DNA from: Phyllobacterium bourgognense
GTDB lineage: Bacteria; Pseudomonadota; Alphaproteobacteria; Rhizobiales; Rhizobiaceae
Direction of reading: 5' to 3'
DNA length: 64,000 bases
Assembly: GCF_003337575.1 (NCBI RefSeq)
Contig: NZ_QPJM01000001.1
Span: 186,001-250,000 of the forward strand
A program made the translations under genes and the position numbers. The notes under the pieces were generated by a model, which saw only the letters and a program-made list of their open reading frames with translations, was not told the origin of the DNA and did not search any database. Shown here piece by piece: positions 17,644 through 27,733 of the stretch; position 1 is the stretch's first letter; each line of letters begins with the position of its first letter.

Positions 17644-18807
17644 TCAGCCCGGTACTACCGCGCCGTGCGAAACATCAAAGAACTGCGCGCGTCCTTCCAG
17701 GCTTCTGAACAGAGCCTTGTCCGTACCGGTCATGAAGGCCTGGCCGCCAAGTTCTTCTATGATGTCAAATAACGCTGACCTTCGGCCCTCATCCAGATGC
17801 GCGGCGATCTCGTCCAGAAGAAGGATCGGTGCCATGCCGGCAAGTTCGCCCGTCAACCGCGCATGGGAGAGAATGAGGCCGATGAGCAATGCCTTCTGCT
17901 CGCCGGTCGAACAGAGTTCGGCCGGCATCGCCTTTGGCCGATGACGGACGAGCAGGTCGGAGCGATGCGGGCCATCGAGCGTGCGCCCGGCGGCACGATC
18001 ACGGCTACGCCCGTCATGCAGCGCACGCCGAAACGTTTCTTCCACATCGGTTGCCGCTTCGATACCGATACGCTGTTCGAGTTCGCCTTCGAGCAGGCAA
18101 TCCGCTTTGGGGAAGGGCGTGTTGTCGGGCAAGCGTTCGATCATGCCATTGATCAGGCGCATGAGCTCGGCTCGCGCTGCCGCAATAGCGATGCCAAGCT
18201 CGGCCATCGGCGTCTCGATCGCATCGAGCCAGGCATCGCTGCCACGCTCTTCCGTAAGCAGGCGGTTACGGCTGCGCATTGCTTTCTCGTAATCGAGGAC
18301 GCGCCTGCCGTGCGCCGGGTCGATGGCGAGGACCATACGGTCAAGGAAGCGGCGGCGATCAGCGGCCGGGCCTGTGAACAGCCCGTCCATGGCTGGAACC
18401 AGCCAGAGTATGCGGGAGTATTCCAGGAGTTCGTCGGCGCCCGCCGCCGTCACGCCATTGATGCGGACGCGCCGCGCGTTGTCCCCGGACGCATTGCCGG
18501 CAAGCCCCGTGCCGACTTCGACGGTACCCTCGGCTGTTTCGATGGCGGCGTGAATGGCAAAGCCGTCGGCCGCATTGTTGCGGGTAACGTCGGTATAGGT
18601 TGCGCGGCGCAGACCCCGGCCCGGCGACAGGAACGAGATCGCTTCGAGCAGATTGGTCTTGCCGGCACCGTTCTCGCCGGTCAGCACCACATGCGACGGC
18701 GCCAGCCGCAGCGACAGGTTTTCATAATTACGGAAGTTGGCAAGCTTCAACCGGCTGATCGAAACGCGGGCCGGTTTGCCCGCGTCCGTATTCGGATCAT
18801 CGGTCAT
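17644..18807 (-). CDS. recF: DNA replication/repair protein RecF
   Basis: 387-residue SMC-like ATPase that loads RecA at gaps with RecO and RecR. Walker A is GENGAGKT at residues 44-51, and the ABC-type signature and Walker B are in STGEQKALLIGLILSHA and ILLLDEIAAHLD near the C-terminus. Length is normal. It follows dnaN on the same strand after 17 bases, so dnaN-recF is one transcript. recR is also encoded in this window (55871). Confidence 0.95.
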   Translation of the reverse strand: MTDDPNTDAGKPARVSISRLKLANFRNYENLSLRLAPSHVVLTGENGAGKTNLLEAISFLSPGRGLRRATYTDVTRNNAADGFAIHAAIETAEGTVEVGTGLAGNASGDNARRVRINGVTAAGADELLEYSRILWLVPAMDGLFTGPAADRRRFLDRMVLAIDPAHGRRVLDYEKAMRSRNRLLTEERGSDAWLDAIETPMAELGIAIAAARAELMRLINGMIERLPDNTPFPKADCLLEGELEQRIGIEAATDVEETFRRALHDGRSRDRAAGRTLDGPHRSDLLVRHRPKAMPAELCSTGEQKALLIGLILSHARLTGELAGMAPILLLDEIAAHLDEGRRSALFDIIEELGGQAFMTGTDKALFRSLEGRAQFFDVSHGAVVPG

Positions 18808-18824
18808 AGGTATGCTTAGCGGTG

Positions 18825-19943
18825 CTATACCCGCATTGGCATGAGCACATAAAGCGCATTTTCATCGCCCGTATCACGCACCAGCGTCGGCGAACCTGCA
18901 TCGGCCAGCATGAAAATCGCCTCTGATCCCGTCAGCTGGGCCGTAATATCGAGCAGATACTTTGCATTGAAGCCGATCTCGATCGGATCTGAGTCGTAGT
19001 CCGCGGCAAGCTCGTCCGTGGCACTGCCGGAATCAGGATTGTTGACGGTGAGTGTGAGTTGGCCGTCGGCGATGGTCAATTTGACTGCGCGACCGCGCTC
19101 GCTCGAAATCGTCGAGACGCGATCGACGGCGGACGCAAAGCTTTGGCGGTCGATTGACAGTTTCTTGTCATTTCCGGAGGGAATGACGCGCTGGTAATCA
19201 GGGAAGGTGCCGTCGATCAACTTGGAGGTGAGGACGACCGAGCCAATCGTGAAGCGGATTTTGGTCTCCGAGAGTTCGACGGTCACGACGATATCCGGAT
19301 CATCGACAAGTTTTTGCAGTTCAGCGACGGTCTTGCGTGGAATGATGATGCCGGGCATGCCTTCAGCACCTGACGGGGCTTCAAGCTCGGCACGGGCAAG
19401 ACGGTGGCCGTCGGTGGCAACGGCCCGCAACTTCAGCGCGCCCTCGCTCTCGATCGCATGCAAATAGATACCGTTAAGGTAATAGCGCGTCTCTTCGGTG
19501 GAAATGGCGAATTGCGTCCGGTCGATCAAGCCTTTCAGCGCGGTTGCCGGCATGCGGAATGTGTGGGTGAAGGAGCCGGCTGTGAGCTCGGGAAAGTCCG
19601 ATTGCGGCAGACACTGCAGGCGGAAACTCGACCGGCCCGAGGTAACCGCCATGGAATTGCCGTCGGTATTGGTTGCAAGCAAGACTTCCGCGCCATCAGG
19701 CAGCTTGCGAACGATATCGTAGAGAAGATGCGCTGGAACTGTTGTCGCGCCAGCCTGGTCCACCTGCGCCGCCGTCGCTTCCGTCACTTCGAGATCAAGG
19801 TCGGTGGCCTTGAGGGCGAGGCTGGCGCCGTCGGCGTTCAACAGAACATTCGACAGGATCGGAATGGTGTTACGCCGTTCGACTACACGATGCACATGGT
19901 TGAGCGACTTCAGAAGATTGGAACGTTCAAGAGTTACACGCAT
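18825..19943 (-). CDS. dnaN: DNA polymerase III beta subunit (sliding clamp)
   Basis: 372 residues forming three repeated clamp domains; begins MRVTLERSNLLKSLNHVHRVVERRNTIPILSNVLL and ends with the conserved YVLMPMRV, the partner-binding C-terminus. Length matches the family. It stands between dnaA (174-base gap) and recF (17 bases). The gap before it includes TGTTGATAAAC near 20108 but no clear DnaA box. Confidence 0.96.
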   Translation of the reverse strand: MRVTLERSNLLKSLNHVHRVVERRNTIPILSNVLLNADGASLALKATDLDLEVTEATAAQVDQAGATTVPAHLLYDIVRKLPDGAEVLLATNTDGNSMAVTSGRSSFRLQCLPQSDFPELTAGSFTHTFRMPATALKGLIDRTQFAISTEETRYYLNGIYLHAIESEGALKLRAVATDGHRLARAELEAPSGAEGMPGIIIPRKTVAELQKLVDDPDIVVTVELSETKIRFTIGSVVLTSKLIDGTFPDYQRVIPSGNDKKLSIDRQSFASAVDRVSTISSERGRAVKLTIADGQLTLTVNNPDSGSATDELAADYDSDPIEIGFNAKYLLDITAQLTGSEAIFMLADAGSPTLVRDTGDENALYVLMPMRV

Positions 19944-20117
19944 GATAAACCGGTCTCGCTGACTTCAATTCCAGCCAAAGCACCGCGGGTTTGCCGCACT
20001 TTTCTGGGGAGGGAAACGCAATTTTCCCAAGGTCAGGCAAATTGGCAGATATTTACGGCAAAAAGCAAGTCTGCGGCTGGCAACAGTGTGCCATACCGCA
20101 GCCTTTCTGTTGATAAA

Positions 20118-21581
20118 CTATTGCGCCTGGTCGTTGATCAAACGCTTGAGCAACTCCAGCTCTTGCGACAATTTCTGGTCCTTGCCGACGATATCCTCGA
20201 TCTTGCGGACCGCATGGAGAACGGTGGTGTGATCGCGGCCACCGAAGCGGCGGCCAATTTCCGGCAGCGAGCGGGGTGTCAGTGTCTTGGCGAGATACAT
20301 AGCGATTTGACGGGGTTTGACGATCGTGCGCGTGCGCCGGTTCGATAAAAGGTCCTGCTTTGACACGTTGTAGTGCCGGGCAACGATGCGCTGGATCTCC
20401 TCTATGCGGATGCGTTTCGCCTCGCCGCCGCGCATCAGATGGCTCAGGAGTTCATCAACGCGATCAACCGAGAGGTTAGGCTCGAATGTCTGACGGAAAA
20501 GGAGCTGATTGAACGCACCTTCGAGTTCGCGGCCGCTGCCGGTGACGGACTGGGCAACATGGTCAAGAATTTCCGGCGAGATGTCGAGTGAATGGTCTTC
20601 CATTTGGGCTGCGACAAGGCGGCGCTTCAGGATTTCGAGACGCATCGCATAGTCCGGCGAGATCATTTCAAGCGCGACACCGCCCTGAAGACGCGAACGA
20701 ACGCGCGGATCCAGCGATTCAAGCTCGGACGGCGGACGGTCGGCGGCGACCACGACCTGCTTGGCGCTGTCGAGCAGCGTATTGATCAGATGGCAGAACT
20801 CGTGCTGGATCGACTTGCCTTGCAGAAACTGCATGTCGTCGATGATCAGCAGATCGATATCGCGGAGCTGTTCCTTGAACGACAGTGCGTTGTTGTCGCG
20901 GATGGCGGTTGCAAAGCGCCACATGAAATATTCGGCGGTGAGATAGACGACACGGGCACGCTCCGGACGCTTCAACGCTTCAGCGGCAATTGCTTGCAAG
21001 AGATGCGTCTTGCCGAGACCGACAGAGGCGTGAATGAACAGCGGATTGAAGCGGACGGCACTGGCGCCTGCGTCAGCAATCGTGCGCGCAGCAGCAAGCG
21101 CAACGCGGTTGGGCGTGCCATCGACAAAGGTGTCGAATGTATAGCGCGGGTCGAGCGGCGAACCGAAGACGGAATTCTGGGCGCGGTCGACAAAATGCGT
21201 TGGTGCTTTCTTGTCCTGCGTGGTGTTGCCGACCGGAAAAACGGGCTTTTCGCGGGTGAGGGCACGGCTGTCAGTGCGCATCGTGGTTTCCGTATCGCAA
21301 GCCGGGCGGGTAGCGCGGCTGGCGCTGCGGAAAACGATCTCGACCTTGAGCGTCTGCTCATCCTCTTCACGCCAGAGGGCAGTGATCATGTCGCAGTAAT
21401 GATTGTTGATCCAGGAACGCAGAAAGGCAGTCGGAACCGACAGGCGAACGATGCTCTTTGACGTTTCATCCAGTTTCAGGCGGCCGAACCAGCTTGAATA
21501 AACCTCGCTTCCGAGTTTCGCTTTCAGCTTGAGCTTCACGCGCTCAAAAATCAGCTCCCCCTGGCTGCCGGCCGTATCCAT
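20118..21581 (-). CDS. dnaA: Chromosomal replication initiator DnaA
   Basis: About 487 residues from the ATG at 21581, chosen because AAGGGGAT lies five bases before it and because the protein then begins MDTAG followed by the conserved LFERV-type helix; ATGs at 21596 and 21656 are alternatives. Domain I ends in WFGRLKLDE. The AAA+ domain has Walker A GLGKTH (residues about 188-193) and Walker [12 protein letters not shown] (about 247-257). Domain IV has the DNA-binding signature [16 protein letters not shown]. The linker domain II is rather short. rpsT lies upstream, the usual rhizobial order. Confidence 0.96.
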   Translation of the reverse strand: MDTAGSQGELIFERVKLKLKAKLGSEVYSSWFGRLKLDETSKSIVRLSVPTAFLRSWINNHYCDMITALWREEDEQTLKVEIVFRSASRATRPACDTETTMRTDSRALTREKPVFPVGNTTQDKKAPTHFVDRAQNSVFGSPLDPRYTFDTFVDGTPNRVALAAARTIADAGASAVRFNPLFIHASVGLGKTHLLQAIAAEALKRPERARVVYLTAEYFMWRFATAIRDNNALSFKEQLRDIDLLIIDDMQFLQGKSIQHEFCHLINTLLDSAKQVVVAADRPPSELESLDPRVRSRLQGGVALEMISPDYAMRLEILKRRLVAAQMEDHSLDISPEILDHVAQSVTGSGRELEGAFNQLLFRQTFEPNLSVDRVDELLSHLMRGGEAKRIRIEEIQRIVARHYNVSKQDLLSNRRTRTIVKPRQIAMYLAKTLTPRSLPEIGRRFGGRDHTTVLHAVRKIEDIVGKDQKLSQELELLKRLINDQAQ

Positions 21582-22424
21582 ATTATCCCCTTCCATATGG
21601 AGCGGGACCATGGCTGCCTTTGAGCCGTTCTCCATTATTCCGCTGGTCATTGTCATCGCCTCATCCTGATATTGTCGTTCGGGTCACGCCCGTATTTTGC
21701 AAAATGAATTCCGGCCAACCGCCCCAGTGGTCAGCCCGAACAGTCTAGAAGCTAAAGGGTAGAGGTGTTGGCGATAACGCAGTGCCGGACTGAATAAATC
21801 TCGTCCAGAATATTTATAACTACCACGTTCGCATCCCTCTCAGTTTAGGCGCAGTAAGACTTACGCCCGGCTCTCGCCAGCGTCGTCGACTCGCTCATTT
21901 TTTGAAACAACTCAAATCGCAAGACTTGAGTACTGACAAAATCTACCCGTCACGCAAACGATAATATCTGCGCCCGACCCTATATTTACTAAGCCTGTTA
22001 AATGGGTTTTTGCCCACCCCTTCGATGTCTGGACCTTACAAAAACCTTTGCAGGAAGGGCAAGTGTGCCCCAAGGGTTTTTTGATGAATTAAAGGTTAAC
22101 GATTTTGCATTTTTTTTAACAGTCTTTGAGACAAAGAGGAAAAATCGTTCGGATTCAAAGCCTTTTTTGGGCTCTACATTTTGTTGCAGTGCGGACTCGT
22201 GTTGGCAAAAAAAAATATTAAATTATCGCTTGACAGAGGCTGTGGCGGGAGATTCTCCCCGCCTGCTTCACGCTATAACTACTACCTTCCATAAGTCATT
22301 GAAAACAAAGGCAAATTGATGGTTGACGCTTTTTGTCCTAGCAAGTTTGTGACCAACATATGTCATGGTTTTGATAAGCCACGATCTTTTCCTCGGGAAA
22401 CGAATTTATTCCCACAGAATCGCC
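21582..22424. other. Long AT-rich dnaA-rpsT intergenic region
   Basis: 843 bases without a credible gene; frames over it have no family pattern. The right two thirds are AT-rich for this genome, with an eight-T run at 22110-22117 and nine A at 22207-22215, and a GC hairpin GGCGGG/CCCGCC near 22244-22263. No exact DnaA box (TTATCCACA) was found; TTATTCCCACA near 22406 is only partly similar. It must carry the dnaA promoter and may regulate initiation. Confidence 0.5.
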
Positions 22425-22458
22425 CAAAACAAAAAACCCGGCTAACGAGCAGCCGGGT
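22425..22458 (-). terminator. Intrinsic terminator of rpsT
   Basis: Perfect eight-base stem ACCCGGCT/AGCCGGGT (22436-22443 and 22451-22458) with a seven-base loop; on the minus strand TTTTTTGTTTT follows. It lies 28 bases after the rpsT stop. Confidence 0.9.
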
Positions 22459-22485
22459 CTTCATATATAAAAATGAGGGGTATGA

Positions 22486-22752
22486 TCAGGCCGACATGCT
22501 CTTCAGGCGAGCCGACAGACGGGATACTTTGCGTGAAGCGGTATTCTTGTGGAAGACACCCTTCGATGCAGCGCGCATCACTTCCGGTTCAACCGCCTTG
22601 AAGGCGATGGAAGCGGCTGCCTGATCACCGCTTGCCACCGCATCTTCGAACTTGCGAAGGAAGGTGCGCACGCGGGAGCGGCGGGACTTGTTGACTTCGG
22701 TGCGGGCTTCGATCTTGCGCGCCGCTTTTTTGGCCGAAGGAGTGTTGGCCAT
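22486..22752 (-). CDS. rpsT: 30S ribosomal protein S20
   Basis: 88 residues, very basic helical protein: [20 protein letters not shown] and a C-terminal [20 protein letters not shown], both diagnostic of bS20. It binds 16S rRNA early in 30S assembly. GAGAGG precedes the ATG. It has its own strong promoter (22844-22872), an 80-base leader with a hairpin and an intrinsic terminator, so it is a one-gene transcript. Confidence 0.97.
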   Translation of the reverse strand: MANTPSAKKAARKIEARTEVNKSRRSRVRTFLRKFEDAVASGDQAAASIAFKAVEPEVMRAASKGVFHKNTASRKVSRLSARLKSMSA

Positions 22753-22800
22753 GTTGCCTCTCTTTTCTGTCAGCTAATCGGCAGCGTTAAAGCGGCCGTC

Positions 22801-22830
22801 ACAAAATAATAGGGCGGCCAAGAGGCCACC
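22801..22830 (-). terminator. Hairpin plus U-rich stretch in the rpsT leader
   Basis: On the minus strand GGTGGCC-TCTT-GGCCGCC (one G-U pair) is followed by CTATTATTTTG. It lies after echA and may end that transcript, but it also lies about seven bases after the predicted rpsT start point, so it could act as an rpsT attenuator or a 5' stabilising hairpin. Confidence 0.5.
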
Positions 22831-22843
22831 GAACGTTGTCGGG

Positions 22844-22872
22844 CTTATAGATGACGTTTGCTTTTGCGTCAA
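22844..22872 (-). promoter_or_regulatory. Sigma-70-type promoter of rpsT
   Basis: Minus-strand TTGACG (22872-22867), a spacer of exactly 17 bases, and TATAAG (22849-22844). Near-consensus for housekeeping sigma factors, as expected for a ribosomal protein gene; predicted start near 22837. Confidence 0.7.
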
Positions 22873-22896
22873 CGTGGAATCGACGCGATTTTGCTC

Positions 22897-23670
22897 TTAG
22901 CGGTTTTTGAAACCCGGCGCGCGCTTTTCCGCAAATGCATTCATTCCCTCGCGCTGATCATCGAGCGCGAACATGGAATGGAACACGCGCCGTTCGAACC
23001 TCAAGCCCTCTGCGAGCGTCGTTTCATAAGCTCGGTTAATGGTCTCCTTGGTCATCATGACGACGGGCAAGGAGAAAGATGCGATTTTCCCGGCGGCTTT
23101 CATGGCTTCGTCGATCAATTCACTGGCAGGCACAACACGCGAGACCAATCCGCTGCGTTCCGCCTCGGTGGCATCCATCATGCGCCCGGTCAGGCACATG
23201 TCCATGGATTTCGACTTGCCAACAAAACGGGTAAGCCGCTGCGACCCCCCCATGCCTGGCATGACGCCCAGGGTGATTTCCGGCTGGCCGAATTTAGCGC
23301 TATCGGCGGCAATAATGAAGTCGCACATCATGGCGAGCTCGCAGCCGCCGCCAAGCGCATAGCCGGAAACAGCGGCGATCAGTGGCTTGCGCAACCGCGT
23401 CACCCGCTCCCATTCGCTGAAATAGTCGCCGAGATAGGCATCGGCGAACTCCAGTGTTTGCATCTCCTTGATATCAGCTCCCGCTGCAAAGGCCTTTTCC
23501 GAGCCGGTGAGCACGATGGCGCCGATGCTATTGTCCTTGTCAAAAGCCTCAAGCGCTTCGGCAAGTTCGACCAATAATGCCGAATTCAATGCGTTAAGTA
23601 CTTTTGGGCGATTGAGCCGGATCAAACCGACCTTTTCGTGTGTCTCAACGATGATATTTTCGTAGGCCAT
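22897..23670 (-). CDS. Enoyl-CoA hydratase
   Basis: 257-residue crotonase-fold enzyme that hydrates 2-trans-enoyl-CoA in fatty-acid breakdown. The oxyanion-hole segment AAGADIKEM and the two catalytic Glu regions ([12 protein letters not shown] and the [19 protein letters not shown] block) are intact. The ATG at 23670 has GGAGGAAG upstream, so the longer frame to 23685 is rejected. It lies 16 bases after mutM on the same strand, an arrangement conserved in Rhizobiales (mutM-echA-rpsT-dnaA). Confidence 0.92.
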   Translation of the reverse strand: MAYENIIVETHEKVGLIRLNRPKVLNALNSALLVELAEALEAFDKDNSIGAIVLTGSEKAFAAGADIKEMQTLEFADAYLGDYFSEWERVTRLRKPLIAAVSGYALGGGCELAMMCDFIIAADSAKFGQPEITLGVMPGMGGSQRLTRFVGKSKSMDMCLTGRMMDATEAERSGLVSRVVPASELIDEAMKAAGKIASFSLPVVMMTKETINRAYETTLAEGLRFERRVFHSMFALDDQREGMNAFAEKRAPGFKNR

Positions 23671-23686
23671 CCGAACTTCCTCCAAA

Positions 23687-24577
23687 TCAATGCTGACAGA
23701 CGGGACAGTAAAACGTTGAACGTCCGCTCTGAACCATGCGTGTCACCGTGCCATGGCAGCCCTTGCGCGGGCAAGGCTGACCTTCGCGGTCATAGACGGA
23801 AAAAGAGTGCTGGAAGTAGCCGAGAGCGCCGTCGGCTTGCCGATAATCCTTGAGGCTCGATCCACCCGCCTTGATCGCGTCGCCGATGACAGAGCGAATC
23901 GAAGTGGCAAGACGTCTGGACATGTCCGTGGCCGTGCCGTTGTCGCCTGATATGCTCCCGGCCATGCGCGATGGCGAAAGTTCAGCCCGCCATAGCGCTT
24001 CGCATACATATATGTTGCCGAGACCGGCGATGAGCTTCTGATCGAGGAGTGCCGCTTTCAATGGAGCGGCCTTGTTTGCAAACAACTTCGCCAGAAGGGA
24101 ACCGTCCAGACTGTTACCCGTCGGATCTGTGCCGAGATCCTTGATCAGCGGATGCGCATTGAGCTTGCCAGGCTCGGAGAACAGCATGAAACCGAAGCGT
24201 CGCGGGTCGTTATAGATGATGCGGCGTTTGCCGTCTTTCGTGTCCAGATGCAGTACGACATGATCGTGTGCCACGCTTTTCGAGCGGTCACGATGAAAGT
24301 CACTGGGCATATCGCTGCCGTCGTCGTGTTCAATGCGGTAGGAGCCCGACATGCCGAGATGGCTGATCAGGCCAAGACCGTTATCGAGGTGAGCAATCAG
24401 ATATTTGGCACGGCGTTCGAGCGCCTCGATATGACGACCCGTCAGCCGCTTGGCAAAGTGTTCAGGGAACGGAAAGCGCAGATCGGGCCGATTTTGATCG
24501 ACGGCAAGGATTGTCGAACCCTCCATGACCGGTTGCAAGCCGCGTTTGACAGTCTCAACCTCTGGTAGCTCAGGCAT
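23687..24577 (-). CDS. mutM: Formamidopyrimidine-DNA glycosylase
   Basis: 296-residue base-excision enzyme removing 8-oxoguanine and formamidopyrimidines. The start at 24577 gives the mandatory N-terminus MPELPEVE: Pro2 is the nucleophile and Glu3 the acid. The H2TH helix region ([20 protein letters not shown]) and the C-terminal zinc finger with four Cys (CPRKGCHGT and FYCPVCQ) are complete. The coding start overlaps the end of deoB by eight bases, implying co-transcription. Confidence 0.95.
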   Translation of the reverse strand: MPELPEVETVKRGLQPVMEGSTILAVDQNRPDLRFPFPEHFAKRLTGRHIEALERRAKYLIAHLDNGLGLISHLGMSGSYRIEHDDGSDMPSDFHRDRSKSVAHDHVVLHLDTKDGKRRIIYNDPRRFGFMLFSEPGKLNAHPLIKDLGTDPTGNSLDGSLLAKLFANKAAPLKAALLDQKLIAGLGNIYVCEALWRAELSPSRMAGSISGDNGTATDMSRRLATSIRSVIGDAIKAGGSSLKDYRQADGALGYFQHSFSVYDREGQPCPRKGCHGTVTRMVQSGRSTFYCPVCQH

Positions 24578-25814
24578 TTGGAGAAAGGTCTCCGGTTCCC
24601 TTAAGGAAGCTCCTGCCATGCAAGCCCGGCGCGATACCGAGATGGGCGGCGACCGTTTCTCCAATATCAGCAAAGGTCGGGCGAATACCGAATGAGGCGT
24701 GGGGAAGGTCTGGGCCGCAACAGAGGACAGGCACACGTTCGCGCGTATGATCCGTTCCCCTGTAGGTCGGGTCGCAGCCGTGATCTGCAGTGAAAATCAT
24801 AAGATCGCCCGGACGCAGTTTGGCCAATGCCTCCGGCAGCCTCCGGTCGAACGCTTCCAGCGCTGCCGCGTACCCGGGCACATCGCGTCTATGGCCATAG
24901 AGCATGTCGAAATCGACGAAATTGGTGAAGACCAGATCGCCGTCCTGTGCGTCGTCCATGGCGATGAGCGTTTCATCGAAGAGCGCCATATTGCCATTTG
25001 CCTTACGCACCTGGCCAACGCCGCGATGCGCATAAATATCGCCGATCTTGCCGATGGCGATCACCATACGGCCTGCGTCGGTCAGCCGATCCAGCAATGT
25101 CGGCTCCGGCGGCGGGACAGAATAATCGCGGCGATTGCCGGTACGCGTGAAGGTTTCCCGGGTTTCTCCGATAAAGGGCCTTGCGATCACGCGGCCAATG
25201 TTGAGCGGATCGACAAGCTCGCGAAGAACAGCGCAGAGTTCGTAGAGCCGGTCCAAACCGAAATGCACCTCGTGCGCGGCAATCTGGATGACGGAATCGG
25301 TCGACGTGTAGAATATGGGCTTCCCGGTGCGGATATGCTCCTCACCATATTCATCGATGATATCCGTGCCGGACGCATGTTTGTTGCCGAGGACGCCGGG
25401 AATGTGCGCACGGCGCATGGCATCTGCAACGAGACTGTCGGGGAATGTCGGGATTTCCTGCGGGAAATAACCCCAGTTGAACGTAACCGGCACGCCGGCG
25501 ATCTCCCAATGGCCGGACGGCGTGTCCTTGCCTTTGGATACTTCTTCCGCTGCACCCCATAGTCCGGACGGAACGAGCGGCTCCGGAGGGAGCGGAAGAT
25601 CTGATGCGAGATGGGCGGCGTGGAAGAGACCGAGCGCCTTCAGGTTCGGCAGTTGGAGTGGACCGGAACGCAGTCCGGCCCGATCGCCGGCCCCGGCCGC
25701 GCAGGCTTCGACAATATGACCGAATGTATTTGAGCCTTCATCCCCGAACGCCTTGGCATCCGGCGCCCCACCGATACCAAAGGAATCGAGTACAAAAAGG
25801 AAAGCGCGGGACAT
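24570..25814 (-). CDS. deoB: Phosphopentomutase
   Basis: 414-residue alkaline-phosphatase superfamily enzyme that interconverts ribose/deoxyribose 1- and 5-phosphates in nucleoside salvage. Metal-ligand motifs are seen: [14 protein letters not shown] near the N-terminus, [20 protein letters not shown] (the Thr nucleophile region) and [19 protein letters not shown] near the end. Length is normal. Elsewhere it usually stands with other deo genes, which are absent here. Its 3' end overlaps mutM. Confidence 0.95.
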   Translation of the reverse strand: MSRAFLFVLDSFGIGGAPDAKAFGDEGSNTFGHIVEACAAGAGDRAGLRSGPLQLPNLKALGLFHAAHLASDLPLPPEPLVPSGLWGAAEEVSKGKDTPSGHWEIAGVPVTFNWGYFPQEIPTFPDSLVADAMRRAHIPGVLGNKHASGTDIIDEYGEEHIRTGKPIFYTSTDSVIQIAAHEVHFGLDRLYELCAVLRELVDPLNIGRVIARPFIGETRETFTRTGNRRDYSVPPPEPTLLDRLTDAGRMVIAIGKIGDIYAHRGVGQVRKANGNMALFDETLIAMDDAQDGDLVFTNFVDFDMLYGHRRDVPGYAAALEAFDRRLPEALAKLRPGDLMIFTADHGCDPTYRGTDHTRERVPVLCCGPDLPHASFGIRPTFADIGETVAAHLGIAPGLHGRSFLKGTGDLSPNA

Positions 25815-25877
25815 GCCTTACTCCGTAGGTTACTCCCCACAGATAAGTGAAACTTTGCGCAATGACAAATGTCTGCT

Positions 25878-26495
25878 CTAGCAGTCCGAACAGGTAACCG
25901 AAGCGCCCTGCCGAACGCGCCCGTATGAGGTCTTGGGCATGGTTATTCCGACAGCCGAAGTACCGGTTGCTGTCGTCACCACATTCTTCATGTAGAAGGC
26001 CATGAGCGGCACATAGGCTATCGACATCTCGACCCTGATCACCGACGTACTGGGGATTAGCAGATTTGCATCAAGAGCGACTGCACTTCCGGTTACGTAC
26101 GGTTTTGTGTAGGTGAGATTGACCTTTCGCCTTGACCACGCAACTGTCGCGACGCTGGTGGCCGATATGTCGATGGCGGTGATGGTGATCTGCGGCGTAT
26201 CGCGCACATAGGGCAGGATCGTCGCCGTTCCGATATCCATGATATCCTTGATACTCGCCTTGGTGATGGTTTGTTGCTGGGTAACCAGATCCGCGACCAT
26301 GCTGGTGGCGCGGCCGAGATTTTTGTTGAGATCAAGTCCCGCAGTTGCCTCCACGCTGCCCATATAGAGAGCGATCATGACAGGCGCGATCAGGGCGAAT
26401 TCCAGCGCCGCGACACCGCGCCGATCACGGAGAAAGTTCCGCATCCGTTTCAGCAACTCGGCTGCGGTCTTTTTTCTTTTGTTGTAGGCTTCCAT
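25878..26495 (-). CDS. TadE/TadG-type pseudopilin of the Tad pilus
   Basis: 205 residues. A basic leader (residues 1-27) is followed by RRGVAALEFALIAPVMIALYMGSVE, the hydrophobic pseudopilin segment with a Glu a few residues after the predicted cut, as in TadE. The rest is predicted periplasmic. TadE/TadF-like minor pilins are cut by the TadV/CpaA peptidase and help Flp pilus assembly. It follows another TadE-like gene after 48 bases and lies in the pilus locus. Confidence 0.82.
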   Translation of the reverse strand: MEAYNKRKKTAAELLKRMRNFLRDRRGVAALEFALIAPVMIALYMGSVEATAGLDLNKNLGRATSMVADLVTQQQTITKASIKDIMDIGTATILPYVRDTPQITITAIDISATSVATVAWSRRKVNLTYTKPYVTGSAVALDANLLIPSTSVIRVEMSIAYVPLMAFYMKNVVTTATGTSAVGITMPKTSYGRVRQGASVTCSDC

Positions 26496-26543
26496 GCGTC
26501 ACACTTTCAGAATGCAAAGGGATGCTCGTTTGACGGTGCCGGT

Positions 26544-27134
26544 TCAGAGATAGGGCTCGTTTTTCCACGTTGCGGTCGAGAAAAGCAGTATCTTGCCTGT
26601 TCCGTCGATGTTGGCGATGCGAGGTTTCATAAGATCGGTAAAAATCGGCCAGCGGTAAAAGACCCGCAGCTGGTTGATTGTACCGGCCCCGCCCGGTGCG
26701 CTCGTGAATCCGGTTGAATCGACGTCGCCTGTTGCCTTGAGGGGGATGGTTTTTGGAACGAGGGCGAAGGTGGTGTAGGTGCGCAAATCCACAAACAGGT
26801 CGGGACAGTTCGCCGCCGGCATCAACAGGCCCGCGCAAACCTTTTGCTTCAGCTGGGCCAGATTAAGGGTCTTGATCTCACCGGTGCGCAACTGGCGTGC
26901 AATATCATCCGTTGTGTTCGCCATCACCTGCTGGGCTGTAAAACTCAGGCTTACTTCGATAATAGCGAAGACCAGCAGGAAGAAGGGCAACGCTATAAGC
27001 GCGAATTCGATTGCGACCGTGCCGCGCTTGTTGGCGAAGAACCGCGCCGCGGTAGACCCGCGCGCGCCCTTCGGCACATCAGTCGCCTCGGCGGTGTGTC
27101 GAAGGCCAAAGAGTTTATGAATTTTGCCGAACAT
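26544..27134 (-). CDS. TadE-type pseudopilin of the Tad pilus
   Basis: 196 residues from the ATG at 27134 (GGGGAA nearby upstream; the frame could open at 27149). The leader contains FANKRGTVAIEFALIALPFFLLVFAIIE, with the Glu five or so residues after Gly as in TadE prepilin-like cut sites. The C-terminal part has two Cys (KVCAGLL and NCPDL) that could form a disulfide. It lies between the secretin-N-domain gene and the second pseudopilin on the same strand. Confidence 0.83.
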   Translation of the reverse strand: MFGKIHKLFGLRHTAEATDVPKGARGSTAARFFANKRGTVAIEFALIALPFFLLVFAIIEVSLSFTAQQVMANTTDDIARQLRTGEIKTLNLAQLKQKVCAGLLMPAANCPDLFVDLRTYTTFALVPKTIPLKATGDVDSTGFTSAPGGAGTINQLRVFYRWPIFTDLMKPRIANIDGTGKILLFSTATWKNEPYL

Positions 27135-27255
27135 AGTTTCCCCGCGCAATTAGCCCGAAGGAACTCTTACACGTCAGATATTAGAATCTCGTTTGGGGAC
27201 AACGGCAAATTGCTTCCAATGGATTTACTATTTCTCAACCCTATTCCGTGCGGGT

Positions 27256-27699
27256 TCAGTTAGCGCCGCCAATTTGCGAGTCTGACGCTTTCTCAGCCTC
27301 GGTTTTCTGCGCGGTTTCGCAATAAGGCGTGCACGAAAGCGTCTGGACATAGGCCCGACGATAAACGCGCGTCGTATTGGCGACGCTGCGGCTGACCATG
27401 ACCTGGTCGTCGACGATAGCGGCGCCGTCCGCATCGATGATGACAATATTGGTGATACCAAAACCCTTGCCTGTCAGAACGACCGTACGCGAATCCTTGA
27501 CGACCGCATCGGCGATTTCCGGATCTCCGACGACCACCGTATCGGCTGGACGGGCAAGCTTGAGGATTCTTGCCTGGTTCATCACGATGTGAATGCCGGT
27601 GTCGGCCTGCGTTGCCGGGGCGACCGACAAAACGGCAGCCAGGGTCAACACGGTTGTGAGGGCATAAGAACGGATGCTTCGGTTTCTGACGTGAACCAT
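27256..27699 (-). CDS. Stand-alone pilus assembly secretin N-domain protein
   Basis: 147 residues. Sec signal to about residue 32 (TTVLTLAAVLSVAPATQA), then one domain of the type found at the N-terminus of CpaC (ILKLARPADTVVVGDPEIADAVVKDSRTVVLTGKGFGITNIVI), and a Cys-containing tail (SCTPYCETA). CpaC itself (29760) has the same domain, with similar wording (DLPVDAYDILVANPTVADAVTRTARRIYLFGKQVGQTNI). Such separate copies are common beside rhizobial tad loci. A role in secretin assembly is inferred. Confidence 0.8.
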   Translation of the reverse strand: MVHVRNRSIRSYALTTVLTLAAVLSVAPATQADTGIHIVMNQARILKLARPADTVVVGDPEIADAVVKDSRTVVLTGKGFGITNIVIIDADGAAIVDDQVMVSRSVANTTRVYRRAYVQTLSCTPYCETAQKTEAEKASDSQIGGAN

Positions 27700-27725
27700 A
27701 GGATAGCCCTTCGAAAATTGTCAGG

Positions 27726-27733
27726 TTAACCAT
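27726..27733. promoter_or_regulatory. TTAACCAT, candidate CtrA motif
   Basis: Exact 8-mer 27 bases upstream of the ATG at 27699. The same 8-mer in the same orientation lies 36 bases before tadD. TTAACCAT is known as a CtrA-linked motif in alphaproteobacteria. Binding is inferred. Confidence 0.4.

Noticed and set aside
22002-22319. Reading frame of 105 codons upstream of dnaA
   Set aside because: No ribosome site, no family pattern, odd composition (AT-rich runs turned into Lys/Phe), and it lies wholly in the regulatory region.
22404-22416. TTATTCCCACAG as a DnaA box
   Set aside because: Needs two inserted bases to fit TTATCCACA; not counted.
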